From Acanthaster planci (lineage: Eukaryota > Echinodermata > Asteroidea > Valvatida > Acanthasteridae): DNA of 64,000 bases. The translations under genes were made by a program, and so were the position numbers. Shown piece by piece: positions 49,701 to 58,694 of this stretch. Position 1 is the stretch's first letter. Each line of letters opens with the position of its first letter. The notes below the pieces were generated by a model that was not told where the DNA came from, ran no database searches, and saw nothing but the letters and a program-made list of their open reading frames with translations. The stretch lies in assembly GCF_001949145.1 (NCBI RefSeq), contig NW_019091393.1, positions 88,907-152,906 on the forward strand, read 5' to 3'.

Positions 49701-51448
49701 CACCAGCGCAAAATACTTTTGAATATCTCCTGCGCAGTAAACATAAAATGTGCGTTTTCATTTCCAAGTTATTTCTGTAAACGCCTTGACAAAATTGTTT
49801 CATAAGTAGACCAGAACAGAAGTTTTATGTTTTGAGACTGCAAGTTTATCTGAATTAGAGCCTATGCCAAAGCAAGCATCCTAGCTAAAGTCAATTTGGA
49901 TATTACATGCACTGCAGCTGTGCAAAAGGGAGACATTTGGGCTGCGCAGGTAACTTCTGTGATTTAAAATGGGGTGCAATAAACTGAATTAAATTCTTCT
50001 TCCCCGCCCCAATATTGATTTCAAGCTGGAGTTGAATACACGACCTTAACAGATTCCACGAACACATGTTAGGGTTTCCGACGAGGGATATATTTTGCAG
50101 GTGGGACCGGCTCTTCACTGGGTCATCGGTATATGCGGCCGGTGTCCTGAGCGAAAGCTGATGCCGATGGGACCCGATGCCTGTCCTCATAAAGCGATGT
50201 TAAATCCCTCAGATATAATTACTCTACAATGCAAGTATGGGCAAGCAACCCCAAGGATAGCTGTAAGGGGGTAAGATCTCATTTTAAATAGCCAAATGAT
50301 TTCTGACAGTGCCGTTGTGCAGTAAGGGTGCTGTTGGCGCTGGCCGGAACATTTCCGGCGTACAGGAACAGATAACACAGGGGTGCTCTGAAAAACGACT
50401 TGGGTACAAAATGAAACTTTGATGCTTGGACAAGTACTCAGGTACAACTTCACCAAATGAATGATGCGGCATGAAGACGCTGTACAATCGATCTGCACAT
50501 TTTGGCGTGGTGGCACTGAGTAAGTTGGTTGCTCTCCTCGTACTCCATCTTTCCCCACAAACTACATGAAATGCATCACGCAGACAAACCTTTACTGTTC
50601 TCTTCAAAATGGCTGAAATATGCTAACCTTCACCTGGTTTGGCACTTCACTGTGACGTGATTTTATTTGCGCTGAAGTAAAAACGGGAAAGTACTATCGA
50701 AGTAATGTCCTGTGATATTGCGGAGCAAAACGATTCCCCGTCGCTCAACTGAGCACAGACTGCACAAGGACAAACCTCTCACCAGTTGCACTTTTGATTA
50801 GGTTTTCTTTTTCTCTTTCTCTCCATTTACTGCCCCGCTCCGTCTCCAATTTTATGTTTGACTGGGAATGGACAAGGAAGAGGTACGGCAGAGAAATTTA
50901 GCAAGAGGGGTATGAGTTGCCCGCATGCGGCATGTGCGCTGGTCTTCCTTCGTGTCAATTTGGGAAATGGGAACATTACAGCGGAGCGCGATTTGCAGAG
51001 GGAAGGCATGTACTCTAACCCACGCGGCCAATTACAGGTCCTTCCACCATTCCAAAATGGGAACGGTGTGGGGGAAATCGTGACCTTTTACTCCAGTCTC
51101 TCCCCCAGTACTGTTTGGCTGCCCGATGAAACATACTTGAGTCAGGGCTTGGATCTGTGCCAACCACTTCCCCAAATCTATTAAGAAGGAAGACATGAGT
51201 ACCCAAGAGGTAATTTTCCATTACTGAGTACTGAAGTAACTTTTGAGTGGGGAATTATTAGCGATACAAAGAGCGTTTTATTCTGGCAAACGGACACGTG
51301 CAGTACATTAGGGTGAACATGATTCAGTAATTTATCATGGAATTATTACCATCATACAGCAGTTGATGGTAATGTTTGTGCATCATTCCAAGAATAATCA
51401 TCTCGTTACGTTCGACTAATGTGGCAATACTCGACATGTTTCGATTGA
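49701..51448. other. Non-coding stretch
   Basis: Opposed frames of 95-123 codons at 49903-50607 and 108 codons at 50858-51184, none with a domain. No repeat copy or strong motif seen. Confidence 0.35.
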
Positions 51449-51624
51449 AATACAGGCGATCCAAAATAGTGCGCCACCAAGAGTTTGCAACGTGTTGGCC
51501 AATTGCAACGCACAAAATCTGTCGATTCTTTCCAAACACGCATTTGGTTAACCGTTTTCACACATTGTGATCGGCCAACGCGTTGCAAACTCTTGGTGGC
51601 GCACTATTGAGAAACGGCCGTATT
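51449..51624. mobile_element. Palindromic MITE-like element P1, copy C (best preserved)
   Basis: About 176 bp of inverted repeat. The left GTGCGCCACCAAGAGTTTGC mirrors the right GCAAACTCTTGGTGGCGCAC exactly; the outermost bases AATACAGGCGAT and GGCCGTATT are the same ends seen in copy A. Inner blocks GTTGGCCAATTG and TGATCGGCCAAC also pair. No coding capacity. The strong arm identity makes this the youngest copy in the window. Confidence 0.85.
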
Positions 51625-51769
51625 GCATGGAATAATTCCAGAAATTGCGGCATGTGAGCGAACTGGGCCTATTTTAGGCCGACTTATGTCTTTGGGGGTT
51701 GCCTGCTTCCCTTTAATTTTGTTCACAAGAGAGCTCTTGTTTTCCTTTCCAGTTGGATATTTATTTTCT

Positions 51770-52402
51770 CTAGAGCCAGACAAAGCTTGCTGTTTCAACC
51801 TGTCCCGTTCGAGTTGTTGTATTTGAGACAGGTAATTTCAACTTCCACTCTTCGTTGCTTTCACCCTCACGGCTGAAACACTGCACGGCCCGTTGAAATG
51901 TCAAAGATAACTTGTGCAAAGCCTTATTTGGAACACCCTTAACCTTTTTCTCCATAGGCATGCAGAGCGATAGTATTTCAGATGTCGATATCCAATACCC
52001 CGATATTTCAGAAGAAGGTTTAATGTTCTCAAACACGCGAGATGTTGACTTGTCTTTACGCCGTGTCCAGGGTCTTGGGTTGACCAAGTGGCCCGGTAAC
52101 ATTGCCGCAGCTTTCAGTAACGAGACAAGAGTGGCTTGAGAGATCGACGGCCCAAACGATCCTCGTATCAGAGGGGAAAATGAAACACTAGATACCGAGT
52201 CCCCTAGTACTGGTGGAGGGTTTTGAGCGAGATTGAAGCCCGTGGATAGTGTTCTTAAGGCCCGGGTAAGACAGCGTGGAGCCTCAGTTGTTGATCTTGG
52301 CCGGTGTGCGCTGCCAGAACACATCCAATTGGCATTCAATTCGCGTTTTTCAAATCCAACCACGGAGTGGAGAGGCGGAAAGCGAGAGGCGAAACGAGAC
52401 AA
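51770..52402 (-). CDS. Longest gap-free reading frame (210 codons), unassigned, doubtful
   Basis: An uninterrupted minus-strand frame starting at an ATG whose first base pairs with 52402. Residues about 93-165 show a loose pattern (Leu-rich start, Gly-His, Arg-Arg-Lys, Asn-Ile-Lys-Pro, Glu-Lys-Lys-Val-Lys) that reminds me of the gag-like frame of DIRS/Ngaro tyrosine-recombinase retroelements, but I cannot confirm homology. No reverse transcriptase or recombinase lies beside it. It ends about 145 bp from P1 copy C. Alternatives: chance frame, or exon of an unknown gene. Confidence 0.15.
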   Translation of the reverse strand: MSRFASRFPPLHSVVGFEKRELNANWMCSGSAHRPRSTTEAPRCLTRALRTLSTGFNLAQNPPPVLGDSVSSVSFSPLIRGSFGPSISQATLVSLLKAAAMLPGHLVNPRPWTRRKDKSTSRVFENIKPSSEISGYWISTSEILSLCMPMEKKVKGVPNKALHKLSLTFQRAVQCFSREGESNEEWKLKLPVSNTTTRTGQVETASFVWL

Positions 52403-52599
52403 TTTCCCGCGCGAGAAAACAAGATATCTCAGAGAAATTATGCTGTTTGGTATTATGACTCATCACAAACGGAGGGCGCGCGGCCTCTGTTTTAACCGAG
52501 GCTTCTCTTTAGAGGTTTGGTTCATCATTGTCATTTGTGCATTAAATTCCTTTAATGCTCAAAATCTAAATACAGGTACTTTACAACTAACCATTTAAG

Positions 52600-53045
52600 A
52601 AGTTTAAATGACCCTAAACCTTGTAAATGCTGTAGGCCCCCTATATTCTGAAAAAAAATAAAAATTGCCGAGTTCTGGTTTGGATTGCACCCGAATTCGG
52701 GGTCCCGGACACGTTCTCATTTATAACCAAAGCAGCGATGTCGCGCACTGAACCGACGAGTCATGGCAACCGCGCGCGCATGTGTCGTGTCTTCGCTTGC
52801 GCACGCTTCGTCAAATTAAAACCGAACTGCTGACAGTAATTTCTAAAAATGCATCTTTAGACGCATCATTGGAAATAGCCTTCTTTTGTTATTTTCTTCA
52901 AAATGCCAATTTAGCTGAAGGAACAAAATTAATGTACACAGTTAGTTTAGTCAAATAACGATCTGTAAACCGAGGTATGATTTTCAACGCAGTTTCGCCA
53001 GTGACGTTTCGATAAACTGCAAAGGGTGGACTGTACCTTTAAGAC
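52600..53045. mobile_element. Candidate non-autonomous repeat, about 440 bp
   Basis: The right end reads GGGTGGACTGTACCTTTAAG (to about 53043), and an A-rich start lies near 52640. Short motifs of the type TTAAAGG(G/T)ACAGTCCACC are familiar to me as edges of dispersed repeats in invertebrate genomes. A CpG-rich core (52730-52815) is flanked by AT-rich sequence. There is no second copy in the window, so the call rests on recognition and composition. Confidence 0.25.
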
Positions 53046-54240
53046 TCTCACGTGCACTGAGTGCGTGATGGGGCGTTCGCTCGGTTGATATGAAGAATTA
53101 TTCAAATTGGGGGAAACGGCTGGGCACAACAGGTCGGATTTGTCCGCCTCGGGGTCCCCGGCTTTTGGCCGCATGGGGGGGGGGCTAATCAACGAATATC
53201 TTCTCAGAGTCACTCTTGCATACATGCGATCGGCGATCACCGGAGCCCTGGCACTCGTTAAGGATGTTACCTCAAGAGAGTGTTGGTAGAGAGTGTTTGT
53301 GACTTTGCACCTCAAAATGCATTTTGTCCAATAAACGTACCATCGTTTTAATCCCTCTTAATGTGCAATATGAGAAACGGAAGGCGGGGCACGCAGTTTC
53401 AGTCTCAGAAGGGGTGGTTTCGAGGTTTGATCACATGTGCACACACAGCACTCAAGATTGCTTCTGCTCCTTAAAAATAAACAAGTTACGAGTACCCTTG
53501 CCTTTAAGGAAATGCCAATATTTCTTGTGAATATTCTGTTATTTCTGACACAGGTTGAGAAATTTTGGACATTAAACTTGGTGTATCCAGTTTTTGTGGG
53601 CACGTCAAAATCACAAAATACACAGGTGTTTAAAAAAAGCGGTAAAAATTGTTCACCAAAATCGTTCAGCATTTATAATTGTTCAACTTGTTCTGACTTT
53701 CTAACTCAACAGGTTTTTGTAAAGTGGGAATGTGCTTGGCCAGTCTTGGACGTTGATAATGTCCCTTGCCTTTAGTTAGGGACCTTAGCAGCGTCCAGTC
53801 TCTGGATCTGTCATAAACGAATACCGGCCCAGGACTAATTTATTCTTTTTGCACAGTATGGGTAATACATTACTCGTTAAGGCTTTTACATGTATGGTTT
53901 AAATGTATGTACTTATATGGTTCCACGGTCTTGGGCCTTTTTTAACTCCTTTATCGGATTTACTCAATAGAGATGCGTGTATTTCTTTGCTCCAAATCGT
54001 AGCCTAAACCTGGTTTAAGGTGGTGGGAAGGGCTCAGCTCTGCTACTAAGGCAGCGAAGAGGTTTGTTTTCCCTCTGTCAGCCGGAACTCTGTCCAGATT
54101 TCTGTCCCAAAATAGCCACTTGATCACGCTCAAGCCAACGCGGGAAAACAGACCATGCCGCGTGAGAGCTGAAGTAGTTTGAATAGCGCGCATGTCCCGG
54201 GAACCCATGATTCGCCCGGATCTGCACAAAGCCGGAAGAG
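53046..54240. other. Non-coding stretch with G10 run
   Basis: G10 at 53175-53184. Opposed frames of 104-122 codons at 52947-53775 lack domains. Nothing else recognised. Confidence 0.35.
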
Positions 54241-54276
54241 TCTGCCACCCTGAAGAAAGTCTTTTGTTTGTTTGTT

Positions 54277-54362
54277 GGGTGGGTGGGTGGGTTGGTTGGC
54301 AGGTTGGCTGGTTGCCTGGTAGGCTGGTTGGTTGGTTGGTTGGTTGGTTGGTTGGTTGGTTG
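54277..54362 (+). repeat. G-quadruplex tract and (GGTT)n microsatellite
   Basis: GGGTGGGTGGGTGGG at 54277-54291 has four G3 runs with single-T loops, the tightest form of intramolecular quadruplex. A degenerate GGTT/GGCT region and a clean (GGTT)n run at 54326-54362 follow. The 137- and 100-codon minus frames across it (Pro-Thr-Asn-Gln repeats) are artefacts of the repeat. Confidence 0.9.
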
Positions 54363-55550
54363 AAGGGATGTCAAGGTTACTAGACTGAAGAGATTCTCTT
54401 GACGTTGGATTGGAGAACAAGTTTCCACACAATCTAATATTCGCACCAATCCAAAATGCACCATTGCACTATCTAACAGTGTAAAAAGCAAACAGGTATC
54501 AGTTCATGTGGGCTTGTACTTTATACGATTGATGTCATAATGTGTAATACATGCACTATCTGTTACAAATGTCTTAGTTATGTGCGGTAATATAAGCGAT
54601 TAATAGATGGTTACCATCAAAGCTTTATGCTTTGAAAAGAAATTGACTCTGGAAGAGTGGCTGTGTAGCCTCTCGATTGGGGCGTGAGCACAGAGAGTGC
54701 CCACACTGACGTCACTCAGGGATCGGCGCGGCGGTGCATTCGCCTTGGGACAGGTTCAGATTTTACACGAGTTGCGTGAAAACGAATGGCTTTGCACCTG
54801 CTCCCTAGATTGCATGAGGTCTAGTCTAGTTTCCCGTGCTTTCGAAAATGAAATGAATAACTTTACACCATTAAAACTTTTGACGGTGGCAGACAACCTG
54901 TGGCAAACTGCCCTTCCAGTTTTTCCAACCCTTCCACACCTACAAAAACGGGATAAGAAGGGCTTGTGACCTTGACGCACCTTTTGGTGCAAAAATAAAA
55001 CAAAACCATCCTGTATCCTGTATGACAGAGCCTATGCAGAACTTACGAGTAGGACTAATTTGAAATGAACAGGTCAAGGAAGGTACTTGACAAGAATGGT
55101 TTCAATTACGAGACCGATTTACGAACGCACTCGTGAAAGACAGAGAGAATGAATGGCCAGAAAGTCTGTTTGCAAAAACTATCAAACTGTTGCTTTATTC
55201 CACGTCAGATACCACTCAATCGTTGAATACATCTTTATAACTTATCTCTACTTTTTGGCACAGTGTCATGTATGTCAGGATCTAGGTCAACCACGCCTTT
55301 CCAGGCTTAATTATAAATTTAGCTTTGTCACCTTGTCACCTTTTTGAGTCAGTCATGAGAAGAAATCCATCTTGATTATGCAGTACCTGGCTTGAAAAAA
55401 AAATCGCCCACCTCCGCATTCGGTATTACAACCGAGGGTTTTTTCTTTCTTTCTTTTCTCCCCTCCCTTTTTTTTATTTTGTTTGGTGACTAAAAGGCTA
55501 CATATATTATTCAAACCATCCTGTCAAATGGTTTTGATAAAGAGTGAGGT
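54363..55550. other. Non-coding stretch with a CRE
   Basis: A perfect TGACGTCA at 54707-54714 inside ACTGACGTCACTCAG. A 90-codon plus frame at 54697-54969 has no domain. T-rich tract at 55438-55480. Confidence 0.35.
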
Positions 55551-55559
55551 TTTTTTCTT

Positions 55560-55970
55560 GGGTCCCGAACAGAGCGTCATTAAGCTTCTGAAAGTTTCAG
55601 TTGCAGGCGTTTGCATACCGCACGGCGTAAAGGCCCGGCGCAGCTGATAATCACAAAATGAATTGCGTTCGAGCCGCACACCGCGGCGGGGGCGTCTAGC
55701 GGACGGGGGGAGGGGGGATGGGGCTTGCCGCCACGTTGATCGCGGGAGCTACATCTGCAGCACCTGCCCATTATCCCCTAGCCTCCTGGTGGTCACGTGA
55801 CCCCGACCAATAACAAGGTGGCGGGAAAATCACACGCAGGCGGCTACTGTTGCGCCTCGAAATGAATTCGGAGGGGGCTGAAATTAAATGCCAATGCCGT
55901 GCCGATTTCGCCACGCTCAATTTGGAGACAATTTTTATATTATGAGACCTCGGGTGCAGGAACGCGACGA
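55560..55970. promoter_or_regulatory. CpG island-like block with E-box, CCAAT and E2F sites
   Basis: CpG-rich from 55610 to 55870. GGTCACGTGACC (perfect 12-bp palindrome with a CACGTG E-box) at 55791-55802, CCAAT at 55807-55811 and GGCGGGAAAA (E2F-type) at 55820-55829 fall within 39 bp, an arrangement typical of TATA-less promoters of widely expressed genes. No reading frame of note follows in either direction, so this could be a promoter of a gene outside the window, an RNA promoter or an enhancer. Confidence 0.35.
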
Positions 55971-56680
55971 ACCGCCTGAAGCAGGTATAATATTTGATAC
56001 CTTTTGAATTTTTTATGATGAAACGTGATATGGAGACAAAAACAAGGAAAGCCGAATGCATTTATCGCTTGCAATCCGTTTGTATGTGGAAGTATGAATG
56101 TCAGTAGACAAAGTAGATAAGGCAATAGTTTATCTTAAAAATCCGCCTTCATTTCTCCCAGAAATTAGGTGATTCACACACAGCATGTGTATAGACAGGT
56201 ATCCGAGAAAAGATAATGTCCAGTTCACGGCGTTTGGTATTTTTGTCATTAAATGAATTTACACAGCATTCTGTGAATATTTTTCTTTACATTGTCGACT
56301 CAATGGCGAACCTAATAATAACAATACCCTGAAGCACAAATCTGGCCTTTCAAGAGAACTCAACATGGGAAATTTAATTAAATAATAATGAAAAGTGTCG
56401 AACTAATTTAAAACATGATTACAAAAATCTGTCACAAAATAGTTTGGCAATGAATATCAGAAATATTGACGAGATTTTGGATTTCACATTTTCTCTCAAA
56501 TGATTCTAATATACATAATATAAGCCTTTTTCATTCGATAATCAGAAATAATACATTACAGAAAGATCACATCCACTGCAGGGAGACTTAGACTTCATTT
56601 TGCGAGTTTAGAATTGAAACAGGTGATCCTACATGCCTTGCGTTCGTGAATTTAGTTACAACTAATAGCAAGGTAGAACT
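55971..56680. other. AT-rich non-coding stretch
   Basis: Nothing recognised. Confidence 0.4.
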
Positions 56681-56689
56681 CGCCACTAC

Positions 56690-56960
56690 GATAGAGCATT
56701 TCTATCACGGGTAGGGATAGAACGCAGGAATAAGGCTCTGGCCTCCAAGCACAGGACTTGACAGTGTCTCGGCCTGCTGTCCCGAGGAGAAAACCTGCGG
56801 TGTGATTCCGTCGGCTGAGGTGCGCGGTTGACAGTTTCCCCCTGGGGCCTCCACTGTCGACGGGTCCAGTGAATGAAAGGCCGGTATACTCGGCAGATAC
56901 TCCGTAGGGAAAAAAAAAACCTCTTCAATCGGGGAATGAAACAGAGAGGGAGAAAAATAA
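56690..56960. promoter_or_regulatory. Small GC-rich island with hairpin
   Basis: TTGACAGT (56828-56835) pairs with ACTGTCGA (56853-56860), 7 of 8 bases, around a C/G-rich loop containing CCCCTGGGG. A 100-codon minus frame has no domain. Regulatory role inferred from composition. Confidence 0.2.
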
Positions 56961-57885
56961 CAGAAATTGGCCGGGTATGATAATGCATTTGGACAATGCC
57001 GTCATTATGCGGAATAGAGAACTACAGCAACAATGTCAGATTATGCATCTATTCTCGACATAAAACCTTCATCAGAAATAGTAATCCTCGGCTGGATTCG
57101 TGTCGATGTACCCTGGGACATTCTGAAATTATAATAATCTTTATGGCTGTAATAAATCTGACCATGAGAAGCTTTTAAACTGATGAGCAGTTTTTGTATC
57201 ATATTCGTGCAAAAGTGCCCGTGAGAGCAATATAAAATTTTGTGCGGCAAACAGGAGTGGCTTTTTTCTGTTGGCTCGCTTTTGAACTGCGGCCACACAA
57301 CAAAGATTTCGCCCTGTTTTTATTTCTTGTTGTTAAAATTATGGTCTCTGTATGTTACATGTTCGTTAAAATTACTGTTACGATTGCCTTTGGGTATCCA
57401 GATACTGTAGATGGCGTTAACTGAAAGAGTCTGAGAGTTTGTGCAGAAACATTGAGTAGACTTGATTTTATGGTTTTCTTCCCTTGGCACGAACTGGTCT
57501 TTTGGACAAGAAGTCCCGTGTTAGTTTGACACAAGTGCTAGCTCACTGGGCCAGCTGAACTTGATATTTCGGGATGAATTACCAGGTTTTTTTTATTAAA
57601 CTCTACGTGTTTGGTGAAGTTTTTCCACACAAAAATCTCTGCATAGATTTTTCACCTCTGTCTGACAAAATAATAATATGTAACAGATTAATTTATACAG
57701 TATATCCTAACAAAATTTATTTCAGCTTCACATTAAAAAATGGGAAACCATCCTTTTCTCGGCTAGAATGTGGCTCACGCATGTGAAAAAAATGAAAGAT
57801 ACTGAGCCTCTAAGTAAAATATTAAATACTCAGGAAAACATCACTGGCCTACTACAAGTCTCGAGACCTTGCTATAGTAAAATTG
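56961..57885. other. AT-rich non-coding stretch
   Basis: Short hydrophobic frames (for example 57242-57424) without recognised families. Nothing else noted. Confidence 0.35.
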
Positions 57886-57887
57886 TG

Positions 57888-57902
57888 CCACGAGGGGGCG
57901 CC
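57888..57902 (+). promoter_or_regulatory. CTCF-like site 2
   Basis: CCACGAGGGGGCGCC fits the CTCF core CCASYAGRKGGCRS at all but one position and is preceded by GTG. Same orientation as the weaker site at 39689-39703. Confidence 0.4.
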
Positions 57903-58381
57903 ATCACCACTGGCTAACATGAAGCCGCGGGTCTCATGAGCTTGGCATTGCTCCAAACCACAAGGAACCAGTGCACGTGTTTCAAACAAAGACGGAGTAT
58001 AGCTGCGTCGAGTGTGCATCTTTCACGATATCAACGTCACGAAGTTTCTTGTTTTACTTGTGGCTCTGCGAGTGTTGAAATGTCAGTTATAGCGCGGCTA
58101 CATCAGACGATGCTTGTCGGAGAATTTGTTCAGAGAAAGTGTTGGAAGCAGAAGACCCTATCTTGTCTTGTCCATCTGAACCTAATCCTCTTGTTCATCG
58201 GTGCAAGCTGACAAACACAATCGTCGGATGTAAAGGCTTCAGAAATGCTTACTTTTTGTATATCACAATGCGGCAAGGTTCCCCAACCGGTAAGTGCAAA
58301 AGTACATGTCCGCTCGAATCAGGAAAAGTGTCGGGGCCATTAAATTGGATGCCCTTGAATCAGAATGACAAGAAATCGTAG

Positions 58382-58437
58382 ACCGGTACCACTTGTAGGT
58401 AAAACTCCGCCGTTTCACCTACAAGTGGTGTACCGGT
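58382..58437. repeat. Strong hairpin with 24-26-base arms
   Basis: ACCGGTACCACTTGTAGGT (58382-58400) plus five more bases pairs with 58412-58437 apart from one mismatch and a 2-base bulge; the loop is six bases. It lies 21 bases before R1 copy 2. The very short loop would make a stable cruciform or RNA hairpin. Confidence 0.85.
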
Positions 58438-58458
58438 AATCAGCCCGAACAGAAGTGA

Positions 58459-58694
58459 ACCCTCAATCGGCGAAAGAAAGACAGGCGGTTACAGGCAGGT
58501 TCTTGCACGCGTTCTGCGTGTACGCAAAGACCATACAAGCTGGAATAAATTAGTTACGCGTACTCAGTGTGCTCTGCGTCAAACGCCCTTATACTTGCAC
58601 GCCTATGCGGTGAGTAAAAAATTAAAAAAAAAAACTAAAAAAACCAACCAACAAACAAAACACGCCCTCTTTTGTTCCTCTCGGAGCGGATTGG
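58459..58694 (+). repeat. Interspersed repeat family R1, copy 2
   Basis: Matches the reverse complement of 4879-5100 from GGCGAAAGAAAGACAGG through GCGTTCTGCGTGTACGC, GTACTCAGTG and GCGTCAAACGCC to CCCTCTTTTGTTCC. An A-rich insertion at about 58617-58660 lengthens this copy. Non-coding; class unknown. Confidence 0.8.

Noticed and set aside
54078-54491. 137-codon frame rich in Pro-Thr-Asn-Gln as a repetitive protein
   Set aside because: It is the translation of the GGTT/GGGT microsatellite.
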